Shown in pieces: positions 23,939 through 32,513 of a DNA stretch of 32,513 nt; positions within the stretch are counted from its first letter, which is position 1; each line of letters opens with the position of its first letter. The stretch lies in contig JAFAQY010000024.1 of the NCBI GenBank assembly GCA_019261985.1, positions 1 to 32,513 of the forward strand, in the 5' to 3' direction. A program made the translations under genes and the position numbers. The stretch is from Bryobacterales bacterium (lineage in GTDB: Bacteria > Acidobacteriota > Terriglobia > Bryobacterales > Bryobacteraceae). The notes under the pieces were generated by a model. It had not been told where the DNA came from. It searched no databases and saw only the letters and a program-made list of their open reading frames with translations.

Positions 23939-24475
23939 CTAGCGAAGAAATATGGTTCGGATTTCCGCGTGCAGCTTTTCGAGCGGCGGCTCCACGTACC
24001 CGATCCCCCGCCCGGCGCACGCCACGCAGGTCCATAAGAGCAGCGACAACGCCGCGGCCAGCTTCACTCGCCCCGGCATCTTCTTTACTTGGTTGAGCTC
24101 CGCGGCTTTGTCGTAGACGCCGGCGCGGAAAACCAGTGCGTGTACGGCAAGCAGCGCGAGCAACGACATCTTTATCCAGAAGAAATAGTTGTAATAGTAT
24201 TCCTCTGCCTTCGATCCCGCCAGCAAAATTCCGAAAAGCGCCACCAGCACGAAAAAGATGCGCTTAGGAATCCGCAGTTGGTCGACTACATCGGAAACCA
24301 GCCGGTCCTTTAGAGCCAGCCCAAGCAGGCGCAGGTTAGTCATCAGGACCATGCCGCCGAATATCGAAATCGCTACCAGATGGAGCGACAGGATCACCGG
24401 GTACACATACCAGGACATCCGGACCGCCGAGAAAAGGCCGGTCGCTTGAACCCATTGCGCGAATGAAAGCAGCAT
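23939..24475 (-). CDS. Small multi-pass membrane protein, DUF6644-like (paralogue a)
   Basis: A 178-residue protein with four or five hydrophobic segments. It shares a pattern with the next gene: LHLVAISIFGGMVLMTNLRL and a YYYNYFFWIKMSLLALL segment align with IHILGFAFSIGTIAMVDFRL and YYLNHSFQMKMVLLLLG. Conserved His, Gly, Arg-Leu-Leu and the Tyr-Tyr-x-Asn motif suggest a shared fold; the His residues could bind heme or metal, which I cannot show. The ATG at 24475 is preferred to a TTG at 24493. The DUF6644 label is from memory of the family and is not certain. It follows its paralogue by about 10 bp on the same strand. Confidence 0.65.
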   Translation of the reverse strand: MLLSFAQWVQATGLFSAVRMSWYVYPVILSLHLVAISIFGGMVLMTNLRLLGLALKDRLVSDVVDQLRIPKRIFFVLVALFGILLAGSKAEEYYYNYFFWIKMSLLALLAVHALVFRAGVYDKAAELNQVKKMPGRVKLAAALSLLLWTCVACAGRGIGYVEPPLEKLHAEIRTIFLR

Positions 24476-24485
24476 TCCGTGTCCG

Positions 24486-24941
24486 TTATACAAAGGCGAT
24501 GAATATGCCGCCGAAGATTACTCCGGCCCATAGAACCAGAGACACCGCCGCGACCACCTTCGCGCGCGCGCCGGAAGCATCGTTTAAAGCAGCCTTGCGA
24601 TGGATCGTGTAGTTGAAAACCAAACCCAGCAGCAGCAGGACCATCTTCATCTGAAAGGAATGATTCAGGTAGTACATGTCCGGATCCGACAAAAACAACA
24701 TCGGCCCGGAGAGCAGCATCATCGCCAGCCCGAAGATAGTCCAAGGCGCCATATCGCGCGCGACCTGTGACGGAGTCTGCCGCACCATCCACACATCAAG
24801 CAGCCGGAAATCCACCATTGCTATGGTTCCGATCGAAAATGCAAAGCCCAGGATGTGAATGCATTCGAGAACGGGAAAGGTCAGCGCGGATTCATTGAGA
24901 GGATTCGAGAGTTCGATCAACACGTCATCCGATTGTTGCAT
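24486..24941 (-). CDS. Small multi-pass membrane protein, DUF6644-like (paralogue b)
   Basis: A 151-residue protein with four hydrophobic segments, starting MQQSDDVLIELSNPLN at 24941 (an upstream codon at 24953 is possible). It carries the same framework as the neighbour, including IHILGFAFSIGTIAMVDFRL and PDMYYLNHSFQMKMVLLLLG, so the pair probably arose by duplication and may work together in the inner membrane. The family has no known function that I can name. It lies 71 bp after the MFS gene on the same strand and could be part of one long transcript with it. Confidence 0.65.
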   Translation of the reverse strand: MQQSDDVLIELSNPLNESALTFPVLECIHILGFAFSIGTIAMVDFRLLDVWMVRQTPSQVARDMAPWTIFGLAMMLLSGPMLFLSDPDMYYLNHSFQMKMVLLLLGLVFNYTIHRKAALNDASGARAKVVAAVSLVLWAGVIFGGIFIAFV

Positions 24942-25012
24942 GACCGCGCACAATCCAGCCGCCGCGGCCGGAACCCACCCGATTGTGATCGCTCTCGCCC
25001 GGCCGCCGTGCG

Positions 25013-26269
25013 CTAGAGCTCGGCCACGCGGCGATGCATGAGCAGGAAATACAGGGCGACGGCGACTAGAATCGATCCGGAAGAGGCAAGCGTCACCGAA
25101 ACGCCGAAAGCGGCGTTAAACTTCCCGAGCATTAACCCACCAACCGGCATTCCGCTGCGGAACGACAGATTAAAAACGCTCATCACGCGGCCCCGCATTT
25201 CGTCGCCAACGCTCAATTGGGCGAGCGTCAATAGAAGTGAAGCGGAAGACATGATCGACGCGCCAATCGCGAAGATCAGGAAACAGGAAAGCGGCAGCCA
25301 GCGCGAAAGCGCAAACGCCGCGATCAACGCGCCGAGGACGGTCACGATGATCAAAGACGTTTGTCCTTGACGCTTTAGCTTGCCCACGGCGGCGACAATC
25401 AGCCCGCCTGTGAGCGAACCAGCGCCGGAGCACGCCATCAGCAGCGCGAGCGTTTCGGGTCCTTTTTGGAATATGTCGTGCACGAAACCGGGCAGAAACA
25501 CGGTGAGCGGGAATCCCAGCGCTGTCATCAGGAACGACAGTACGATTAATTGCTGCATCCCTTCCCGCGCGTGGATAAAGCGGAAGCCCTCTTTCATACT
25601 GTCGATAATTCGCTCAGTCGATTTGGGAGGGACAAACCTCACATTAATGCTGTACAGCGATATGATCACCGCAATGAACGATAGCCCGTTCAGCCCGAAG
25701 CACCATTGCGCGCCAAGCGCGGCGAAGGCGGCTCCGCCGATCGCCGGACCCAGGATGCGCGCCAGATTGAATTGAATCGAGTTCATGGCGACCGCATTGT
25801 TCAAATCCTGCGGTTCGACCAGCGTCGGCAGCAGCGCCGAATAAGCCGGGCCTCCGAAGCTTTGGCCCAAGCCCGCGACAAAGGAGAGCGTCAGAATATG
25901 CCAGACCTTCACTACGCCGAAGTGAAACAGCAGCATCAGCGTCAGGGCCGAGGTCATCTGGATGTATTGCGACATCAAGAGCAACTTGCGCCGGTCCGTG
26001 CGGTCCGCAAACACGCCTCCGATGAGAGAAAACATCACGATGGGCAATTGCCCCAGGAAGACATCCAATGCGGAATAGAAATAATCCTTCGTGATGTCGT
26101 ACACCATGTAGCTTTGCGCGAACTGCTGCACGAAGGTCCCGATGGTGGACGTGCAGGCGCCCAGCCACATCAGCCGGAAATCGCGATAGGAGAGCGCTCT
26201 GAAGACCCGCTGGATCAAGGGTACCCGCCCTTTCTCGCGCACCTCGGCACTGGCCGGTTGTGCGCTCAT
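25013..26269 (-). CDS. MFS transporter, EntS/MFS_3-type exporter
   Basis: A 418-residue inner-membrane transporter with about 12 helices. Seen: RALSYRDFRLMWLGACTSTI (entry into helix 1), the MFS loop motif GGVFADRTDRRKLLLMSQYI (loop 2-3) and NSIQFNLARILGPAIGGAAF (helices 5-6). This layout is that of the EntS-like branch, which exports siderophores or drug-like molecules; the substrate is not shown. Its start overlaps the stop of the VOC gene (ATGA), so a VOC protein and an exporter are made together, a common arrangement for resistance or detoxification of a small compound. The ligand is unknown. Confidence 0.88.
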   Translation of the reverse strand: MSAQPASAEVREKGRVPLIQRVFRALSYRDFRLMWLGACTSTIGTFVQQFAQSYMVYDITKDYFYSALDVFLGQLPIVMFSLIGGVFADRTDRRKLLLMSQYIQMTSALTLMLLFHFGVVKVWHILTLSFVAGLGQSFGGPAYSALLPTLVEPQDLNNAVAMNSIQFNLARILGPAIGGAAFAALGAQWCFGLNGLSFIAVIISLYSINVRFVPPKSTERIIDSMKEGFRFIHAREGMQQLIVLSFLMTALGFPLTVFLPGFVHDIFQKGPETLALLMACSGAGSLTGGLIVAAVGKLKRQGQTSLIIVTVLGALIAAFALSRWLPLSCFLIFAIGASIMSSASLLLTLAQLSVGDEMRGRVMSVFNLSFRSGMPVGGLMLGKFNAAFGVSVTLASSGSILVAVALYFLLMHRRVAEL

Positions 26270-26712
26270 TCGGGGAGTGGGTTAGCGCGCTGAATCAAAT
26301 GCAGGATGTTGCCCTCGCAATCGGAAAAAAACACCAGGCGATGCCCCTGGGGCGTCGAATAGGGCTCGCCCAAAAATTGGACGTTCCCGCTCAACAGCGA
26401 GGAGTAGGCGGCATCGAAGTCCTTCACAGTGATCGCCACATGGCGCAGCCCTGGGTCGTACATTTTGGATGCGACACGGTCTCCATTGGAGGGGATAATT
26501 TCCAGCACGGCGCCGTTAGGGGCCTTGATGAAGTAATTGCCGCTATATTCGTAAATCAATTTGAAAGCGAGATGATCGACGTACCACTGCGCCAACGCCG
26601 GCGGGCGCGGGCTGGCGATGGCGACATGCTCCACTCCATCGAACGTTGAAGCCTGCATACGGTCGATTTTAGCGCAATAAGCTGCCCAACCCTCTTCCCA
26701 TTTCATGATCAT
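26266..26712 (-). CDS. VOC family (glyoxalase/dioxygenase fold) protein
   Basis: About 148 residues from the ATG at 26712, one of several possible starts (26706 or 26658 also in frame); the fold itself begins near MQASTFDGVEHVAIASP. Two beta-alpha-beta-beta-beta units are visible: the first with HVAIASPRPPALAQWYVDHL and NGAVLEIIPSNGDRV, the second with LRHVAITVKDFDAAYSSLLS and CEGNILHLIQ. Metal ligands by pattern would be His in the first strand, Glu in LEIIP and His in LRHVAI. VOC proteins include glyoxalases, ring-cleaving dioxygenases and antibiotic-binding proteins; the reaction is not shown. It is the first gene of the unit with the MFS exporter. Confidence 0.82.
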   Translation of the reverse strand: MIMKWEEGWAAYCAKIDRMQASTFDGVEHVAIASPRPPALAQWYVDHLAFKLIYEYSGNYFIKAPNGAVLEIIPSNGDRVASKMYDPGLRHVAITVKDFDAAYSSLLSGNVQFLGEPYSTPQGHRLVFFSDCEGNILHLIQRANPLPE

Positions 26713-26751
26713 TCCTGGATTGGAAAATACTTGAACCAAAGCTCAAGCCCC

Positions 26752-26864
26752 GTGGGGCAGGTTGCCATGCCAACCTGCGGCGGGTTGCCAACCCGCCTAG
26801 CGACGTTTCCACCAGCCCGCCCAGCGCGATTGGCAATCGCGCGCAGGATGGCATCCTGCCCCAC
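26752..26864. repeat. Compound palindromic repeat: four hairpins inside an outer inverted repeat
   Basis: Outer arms GTGGGGCAG (26752-26760) and CTGCCCCAC (26856-26864) enclose four hairpins: GCAGGTTG/CAACCTGC with loop CCATGC (26757-26778), GGCGGGTT/AACCCGCC with loop GCC (26779-26797), GCGCGATT/AATCGCGC with loop GGC (26824-26842) and GCAGGAT/ATCCTGC with loop GGC (26843-26859). All stems are perfect. The short GCC or GGC loops make each unit almost self-complementary. It lies between the second Oar-like receptor and the VOC gene, both on the minus strand, where it could end or protect the receptor message. It looks like a dispersed REP-like element; copies elsewhere cannot be seen here. 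Confidence 0.85.
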
Positions 26865-26903
26865 AAAACTTACTTCAGTCCGCCCCAAGTAGCTATTGCC
26901 CAA

Positions 26904-29900
26904 TCAAAACGTAAATTTCATCGCCAGCTGCAAAATTCGCGGATCGAGCGCGCTCGTGATCTGGCCGAAGTTAGGCGACCCGTACGTCAATACCACACCC
27001 GAGCCTCCGGCGCTAAGACTCGGCGGCGGGACTCCTGCGCGGAAACTGTTCGTCAAATTGAACGCCTCGGCGCGGACTTGCAATCGCATCGCTTCGCGAA
27101 TAGGAAAATTGCGGCTTAACGCAAGATCCAGTTGCCAGAAATTCGGCCCAGGCACATTGGCGCGATTCATAGTGCTCAAGGCGCCGGGGGCGGGCAACGC
27201 GAATGCAGCGGGATTGATCCAACAGGCAGAATTTGGGTTCGCGCACAGCGTATTTGGCAAGACCTGCACGGGCCGTTGATTCGAAGTCCCGCTGAACTGC
27301 CGGTCGGGCGGCGTCATCGTAACCGTAAGCCACTGCGCCGAGCTGATGCGATAAATCGGCGCGAGCTGCCAGCCGCTGACGATCGTTCGCAAAGCTCTAT
27401 TACCGAAGCGCGGCGCCTCAGCGACAAAAGTGAGATTGAATATGTGCCTTCGATCGCTAGAGAACGTACCACCGATTTCTTGCGAGATGCAATTGCTGCG
27501 ATCCTGGCGCCGGTTGGTGGGAATCACGAGCCCTGCGCCGGCATTCCCCGTGCTATTTCCGACCGCAAGGTCGCCGATACAGTGCGACCAGGTGTAATTG
27601 GCGCTCATGCTCACCCCGCGGCTCAACCGCTTCTGCACAGCCAGAATCAGCCCGTTATAGCTGGAGGTGCCGCCGTCGTCATACTGATCCATGTTCGCGA
27701 TCAGATTAGCGGCAGGATAATTGTTGATCGTAAACACACGGCGCGCATTTGTGTTCGCGTTCGTCGAGCACGGCCCTGGGGCGGTCAGCCCGTATTGGCC
27801 TGCGACACAGTTGCCCGGAATATACATTCCTGGATTCAGCTGGTAGGACACCCATAGGTGCTCCGTTTCGCTGCCTGCGTATGTTGCCGAAGCCACCCAA
27901 TCCTCCCTGGCGCCGAAGCTCCGCTGCACCGCGAAATTCCACTGATGCACTTCCGTGGTGCGCGAATTGGGTTGCAGCGCGATGTAGATTCCGCCCGGAG
28001 CGAACGGAGCGTCCGGGCCCAGCGCGTACGGAAAGATGTTGCCGCCCGGATTGCTCGCGTACGGATTGGAAAAACTCGCTGCCGGGAAGATCTCGGTATT
28101 CCCGAAAGGCGGCGAATCGGCCGTGTTCACAAAAAGCTGCCCGTTCGCATAATCGTAGGACAATCCATATGACGCGCGAACCGACATCTTTCCGCTGCCG
28201 GTGGGATCCCAAGCAAGTCCCAGGCGCGGCGCCCACAAATTCCATTGCTTGTTAATTCCCGACGTTCCGGGGAATCCGGGATCGCCGGGAAACGTGAGGC
28301 CGGGAGGCGCGTTCTTGTAAACCGTGGTCCTCTTATTGGCTATCATGTCCGGCAGGCTGAAGTTATAAACCGCGCCCGCCGTCATGTCCGGCGGAAGGTA
28401 TGGCTCATATCGTAGCCCGGCATTGATCGTAAGCCGGCTGTTCACCTTCCAGGAATCGCGAATATACGAGCTGAAATACCATTTCTTCTGATCGAGTGTG
28501 TTGGGAAGCGAAGTGGTGACTGTGACCGGATTATTCGCCGTGCCGCCAAGCAGGAAAGCAGCCAGACTCGTAAACGCATACTGATTTTGACCGTAAACCG
28601 TGCCGCGCAGCCCGAGCCGGTATTGCGACGTGAGGGCGCCGAACGCGATCTGGTGCGAGCCTTTCACGAGAGAAAAATCGTCGCCCAGTTGATACGTCGT
28701 ATTCGCGTTGTGACCTTTCGTGTTCGTGGGCACCCCCAGGCTGAAGCCGCTCGTAACCGTGAAAAACGACTGGTGCGGCAGATAACCACAGTACATCTGC
28801 ACTCCCAGATCGCATCCGGAAAAGAAATCGGTGTTGTAGCGATTGATCGCCACGCGGCTGACCGAGGCGCGAATCGTGTTTATCGTTGTCGGGCTGATCA
28901 CCCACGTGTGCCCGATCAAGCCCGATTGAACAGTGTCGTCCAAGCCGGCTTGGCCAGTGGTTAGCAGATTACTCGGGGCCAGCGTGTAAGCCGCGGGCCG
29001 GAAGTACGTCGCGGCAATATAGCGGCCAAATAGTGACTGCTTGCTGGTGATCTGATAATCCACTCGCCCGATGACTTGGTACTCATTGATCTGGGTCGGG
29101 TACGAGAATTGGACTTTTCCGCAGGGGTCGGATGTTGCCGGAAGCTGCTTGGCGAGTTTTACCGAAGCCGGATCGTATTGGAGACCGGGCCCCAGTTTTC
29201 CACCCGGAAAGCTGCTGGCGAGAGATGCCGGAATCGCGCTGGGGCAAGCTGTGAAATCGCCCGCTTGCATCGCAACCGTCGGAACGAATGCCGTCGGCGC
29301 AACCGCCAACTGGCGCGTAATCGTGTTCTGATAACCGCCGAACACAAACAGCTTGTCCCGGATAATGCGCCCGCCCACCGTGCCTCCGAACTGATTGCGT
29401 TTGAGGGTGTCCTTTGCGGCCGTTGGCGAGGCGTTGGTAAAGAAATTCTGGGCGTTCAGGGCGTTGTTGCGCAGGAATTCGAACAGATCTCCGTGAAGCG
29501 AATTCGTGCCCGAGCGCGTGACGGCATTGATGGACGCCCCGGCGTGTACGCCTTTCGCCGCGTCGAGCGCGCTCGTTTCCACGCGGAATTCTTGGAGCGC
29601 ATCGGGAAATGGGAACGGCAGATTCGCGTTGTCCCACGGGTTGTTGTAAAGGCCGCCGTCCAGGTAATATCCGACGCCGAACGCCTGTCCGCCGGCGATC
29701 ACTATCTGGCCCGTGTTGGGAAATCCGCCGGCGCCCGCTACGCCCTGCGGAATCGCGGCGCCGGTGAGTTGGATCAGGTCCGTCGCCTGGCGGCCGTTAA
29801 GAGGCAGCTCCAAAATGCGCCGCGTGTCCATAACGCTGCCGATATTGTTCGATTGTGTTTCCACCAATGTGGCATTGGCTTCCACCTGGACCTGCTCGCT

Positions 29901-30236
29901 GACGTTGCCAATCTTGAGCGCGATATCGATCGTAGGCTCGCTGCCCACTTGAAGCACAATCCCGCTCTGCAGATAGGTGGCGAAGCCTTGCTTGCTCACT
30001 TCCAACCGGTATGGACCCACCGGTAGATTCGGCAACACATAAACACCGTCCGCGCCGGTGACCGCGGTACGAACTGTATCGGTCTCCGTTTGCGTCGCTT
30101 TGATATCGGCTGCGGGCACGATTGCGCCCGTCGCATCGCGCACCACCCCTTGAATCTGCCCCGTCGATTGGGCTTTTATTTCCCCGCCCAGAACGACGAT
30201 GAACACACACACGAAGACACATTTGCCAATCCGCAT
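26904..30236 (-). CDS. Oar-like TonB-dependent receptor (second)
   Basis: A 1110-residue outer-membrane protein beginning MRIGKCVFVCVFIVVLGGEI (signal peptide, about 22 residues). The order is carboxypeptidase-regulatory-like domain (about 26-110, GVVRDATGAIVPAADI and GVYVLPNLPVGPYRLE), plug (about 120-235, LELPLNGRQATDLIQLTGAA) with NSLHGDLFEFLRNNALNAQN at the barrel entry, and a barrel ending in aromatic Phe (ILQLAMKFTF). It is a different paralogue from the receptor at 19446: the plug and barrel are only broadly alike. The ligand is unknown. A promoter is visible 20-50 bp upstream. Downstream, the compound palindrome at 26752-26864 may end the transcript before the VOC gene. Confidence 0.94.
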   Translation of the reverse strand: MRIGKCVFVCVFIVVLGGEIKAQSTGQIQGVVRDATGAIVPAADIKATQTETDTVRTAVTGADGVYVLPNLPVGPYRLEVSKQGFATYLQSGIVLQVGSEPTIDIALKIGNVSEQVQVEANATLVETQSNNIGSVMDTRRILELPLNGRQATDLIQLTGAAIPQGVAGAGGFPNTGQIVIAGGQAFGVGYYLDGGLYNNPWDNANLPFPFPDALQEFRVETSALDAAKGVHAGASINAVTRSGTNSLHGDLFEFLRNNALNAQNFFTNASPTAAKDTLKRNQFGGTVGGRIIRDKLFVFGGYQNTITRQLAVAPTAFVPTVAMQAGDFTACPSAIPASLASSFPGGKLGPGLQYDPASVKLAKQLPATSDPCGKVQFSYPTQINEYQVIGRVDYQITSKQSLFGRYIAATYFRPAAYTLAPSNLLTTGQAGLDDTVQSGLIGHTWVISPTTINTIRASVSRVAINRYNTDFFSGCDLGVQMYCGYLPHQSFFTVTSGFSLGVPTNTKGHNANTTYQLGDDFSLVKGSHQIAFGALTSQYRLGLRGTVYGQNQYAFTSLAAFLLGGTANNPVTVTTSLPNTLDQKKWYFSSYIRDSWKVNSRLTINAGLRYEPYLPPDMTAGAVYNFSLPDMIANKRTTVYKNAPPGLTFPGDPGFPGTSGINKQWNLWAPRLGLAWDPTGSGKMSVRASYGLSYDYANGQLFVNTADSPPFGNTEIFPAASFSNPYASNPGGNIFPYALGPDAPFAPGGIYIALQPNSRTTEVHQWNFAVQRSFGAREDWVASATYAGSETEHLWVSYQLNPGMYIPGNCVAGQYGLTAPGPCSTNANTNARRVFTINNYPAANLIANMDQYDDGGTSSYNGLILAVQKRLSRGVSMSANYTWSHCIGDLAVGNSTGNAGAGLVIPTNRRQDRSNCISQEIGGTFSSDRRHIFNLTFVAEAPRFGNRALRTIVSGWQLAPIYRISSAQWLTVTMTPPDRQFSGTSNQRPVQVLPNTLCANPNSACWINPAAFALPAPGALSTMNRANVPGPNFWQLDLALSRNFPIREAMRLQVRAEAFNLTNSFRAGVPPPSLSAGGSGVVLTYGSPNFGQITSALDPRILQLAMKFTF

Positions 30237-30256
30237 GTTACGACCCCCGGCAGGGC

Positions 30257-30285
30257 AGTTTATCCAAGGGGGCGATGAGCGTCAA
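30257..30285 (-). promoter_or_regulatory. Promoter of the second Oar-like receptor
   Basis: On the minus strand: -35 TTGACG (30285-30280), a 17-bp spacer and -10 TAAACT (30262-30257). The start would be near 30250, giving a leader of about 14 nt before the ATG at 30236. Five of six and four of six bases match sigma70 consensus. Confidence 0.6.
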
Positions 30286-30298
30286 GGGGTTGAATTGA

Positions 30299-30311
30299 GG
30301 CTTGTCAAGCC
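30299..30311. terminator. Short hairpin after the propeller gene
   Basis: GGCTTG/CAAGCC around a single T (30299-30311) lies a few bases past the stop of the propeller pseudogene (30315). A clear T-tract does not follow on the minus strand (only TCAATTC), so it would be a weak terminator at best, and it may be chance. Confidence 0.3.
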
Positions 30312-30314
30312 GCG

Positions 30315-32513
30315 TTAAAAATCTCCCCTTTTCCAAAGCCAGTTCTTCCGAACGGTGCGAGCCGCTGCTGGAGCGAGTCCGCTCGGAAGCGATGGGATAT
30401 TCGGAGGCGGGAAGTTCACGACCGGCCCGATCGAGTCGATGATCACGGAAGGAGCAGGAGAAGGATCGATCGCGGCTACCGAGGCGGAGGTTCCGCTCGT
30501 TCCCGCGACATAGACGGTTCCGGCCGCACTAATCGCCATGCCGGGTCCGTCGGTGAAACTCGAAAATAAAAGCGTCGATGCATCCGGGCTAAGCTCCGCC
30601 ACAAATCCCGGCTCAGAGCCGAGGTTAACTCCTCCCTGGAACGGACTAATAAAGGAAAGTCGGAAGATTGCGTGAAGCCAGCCACCCAAATGTTGCCCGT
30701 TTTATCCACGGCAATCGTGGTGCCTGAATCGTTGCACGATCCGCCCAGGTATGTGAGAACCAGCGATGTGGAAAAAGCCGAGTCGAGCTTTAAAGCGAAA
30801 GCGTTTCCGGTGCCTGTATAGGGCGGCGAAGGTCCGATCCCGAGTGCGGGCGTGCATCGATCGATGACTTGGCTCCGATAGGCTCCTGGCGTGGTCCCCG
30901 GAGTGATGCCTTGCGTAAAGCCTGTAATGTATGCGTTGCCCATTGAGTCAAGAGTTACCGCGTTCGCCGAGGTCAAATAACCGCCGCCCAGATGAGCTGC
31001 TTGCGATCACTTTGTCGGCGGCGGGACTCACCTTTGTAATGAACCCGGCATCGAAGAGGCTGGGAGGAGTGGGCTGATTTGTTGGTCCGGGAAATACCGG
31101 CTGGTACGTATTGGAAGAGATTGGGAAGTCGGGTGAGGTGGTGTAACCGGCGATAATCGCCTCGCCCGCCGGATCTACGGCCAGACCCTGACCGATGCTT
31201 CCACACCTGCGTCAAAAATGTCGAGTAAGCAGGCGCGCTTCCATCCGGGGGAAGCTTTGTAACAAAGGCGTACGTTCCGGTATTGGGGGTCACGGAAAAG
31301 TTGGATTGAGAACGCGGGCAGGCCGCGGATGGGAGTGCCGGCTGAACGACCCCGGGAGTGATTGGGAAATCCGGAGCGCTGGTCTGTCCAGTGACGTACA
31401 CCGCGCCCGAGGAATCCACAGCAACGCCCGATGAAGAAACGGACTTGGAAGCTCCCAGGAGCGTCGAAAAGAACAGATGCGTGCCGTCCGCCCTTAGCTT
31501 GGCGACAAACCCATCGTTTTTTCCGGGGGAGGCAGGGTTCGCGACCGTCGCGGTTACGGGGAAGTCGGGTGAAAAAGTATATCCGGTCAAGACCGCTTCG
31601 CCTTGCGCGTCAACCGCGATGCCATTCAGGCCGTCGGAGAACGTGCCTCCTAAGAAAGTGGAATAGAGAATCTTTGAGGCGGACGGATCGAGCTTGACAA
31701 CAAAAGGAACAGACGGGGTCGTCAACCCGGCGAAGACCTTGCCCCCGACCGCCATCAGACCTAGAACATGAAGAAGTTGCGGCAATGGCTTCAGCGTGGC
31801 GCCCCCATCTGCGCTCACGAAGATTTGGTTTTGAGCCGGTGCGGAAAGGTACAGCGCGCCGGTTGAATCCACCGCAATTGATTGGACGCGGATACCCGGG
31901 GTTGCTCCTGGCCTGGGCGCCGGAGCCACGGTGGTGAACGTGACACCTCCGTCGGCGCTCCTCTGCACGCCCGCGCCATCCAATACGTAAATATTTGCGG
32001 AATTCGAGGGATCGATAGCAATCCCGGTGCTCTGGTAGAGCTGCTGCGCAAGCTGCTGCCAAGTTGTGCCGCCATCGATGCTCTTCAGCAGGGTTGCGTT
32101 GGCATCGATGACGTACAAATCGTTCCCATTCGGGGCCAGCGTCGCCACTACGTTCGACAGGGGAGGGGACGGCGCGGGTGGCTCGCCGGGTAAGCGGGGT
32201 TTAATTGAGTCCAAGTGTTGCCCGCGTCCACGCTTTTGAATAGATAGCCCGGGATCAGATAGTTGTTCTGATCCGTGACTGCGTACGCAATCAAGTGATT
32301 GTTTGGATTGATGAAAACGGAAGTTACCGAGACATAGCCGGATGCGCTGACAGGCAGGCCCGTGTCAAAGAGCCCCCAAGTTGCTCCAGCATCGCTGGAG
32401 AAATACAAACCGGTATTGGTCGCGACTAGCAGGATTGAGGGCGATATCGCGTCGACCCCGATACTATTTACGGTTACCAATATGTTGGGATTGGCTGCCG
32501 TGGGGGCCGGCAG
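30315..32513 (-). pseudogene. Asp-box / SBBP-repeat beta-propeller protein, broken by four frameshifts (5' end outside window)
   Basis: The minus-strand frame is open to the window edge. The first part carries Asp-box (BNR/sortilin-type) repeats such as YFSSDAGATWGLF, LFKSVDAGNTWTQL, LLKSIDGGTTWQQL and VQRSADGGVTFTTV. The second part carries about six SBBP-like repeats (for example LNGIAVDAQGEAVLTGYTFS, SSGVAVDSSGAVYVTGQTSA, IAVDKTGNIWVAGFTQSSDF). Continuous homology runs through the whole stretch but only by changing frame near 32180-32215, 31195-31220, 30975-31000 and 30645-30665. The repeated pattern resumes in the correct phase each time. It is probably an extracellular or outer-membrane protein. 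Recent pseudogenisation or assembly error are both possible; no other gene in the window shows such breaks. Confidence 0.8.

Noticed and set aside
29076-30026. Plus-strand open frame of 316 codons
   Set aside because: Antisense to the second Oar-like receptor, with a composition that mirrors it.

Overview
The window reads as a chromosomal piece of a GC-rich Acidobacteriota genome, most likely of the Solibacter/Bryobacter type. This is inferred from gene content, not from a marker gene: two giant Oar-like TonB-dependent receptors with an N-terminal carboxypeptidase-regulatory-like domain, a PadR regulator coupled to an 850-residue MacB/FtsX-type permease, an Asp-box plus SBBP beta-propeller gene, and M16 peptidase pairs with lipoprotein-sorting-like modules. 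Coding density is high and many neighbouring genes overlap by ATGA or GTGA.

Layout. 1-2325 (+): end of an MmgE/PrpD gene, a small unknown helical protein and a metallo-beta-lactamase-fold lactonase-type hydrolase, translationally coupled. 2302-5079 (-): an envelope operon of a small single-pass protein, a multi-pass GT-C-like membrane protein and a membrane-anchored unknown. 5089-5490: a hicB antitoxin gene with a near-perfect operator palindrome, followed by a truncated hicA. 5463-10189 (+): a class V aminotransferase and serA (phosphorylated serine pathway), then argS. 10199-10599 (+): a second, complete hicAB pair. 10631-10809 (+): tRNA-Tyr(GTA) and tRNA-Thr(GGT). 10852-15265 (-): catalytic M16 peptidase, M16 partner lacking the zinc motif and fused to a lipoprotein-sorting-like module, then a free-standing protein of the same kind. 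15512-18453 (-): ADOP-type permease and its PadR regulator, with a consensus sigma70 promoter that puts transcription start on the ATG. 18950-19432 (+): a small secreted unknown. 19446-22709 (-) and 22713-23864 (+): an Oar-like receptor and an HTH/PBP-like regulator whose start codons lie almost back to back. 23939-26712 (-): two paralogous small membrane proteins, an MFS exporter and a VOC protein. 26752-26864: a compound palindromic repeat made of four hairpins inside an outer inverted repeat. 26904-30236 (-): a second Oar-like receptor with a good promoter. 30315-32513 (-): the end of an Asp-box/SBBP propeller gene broken by four apparent frameshifts.

How the parts fit. The housekeeping block (serine synthesis, argS, tRNAs) is interrupted by two toxin-antitoxin modules of different lineages, one intact and one decayed. 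The remainder is mostly envelope biology: outer-membrane receptors, exporters, secreted proteases and membrane proteins of unknown role. I see no CRISPR array, prophage or transposase gene. The features most worth following are the head-to-head receptor/regulator pair, the solo HicB with its palindromic divergent promoter, the compound palindrome and the multiply frameshifted propeller gene.
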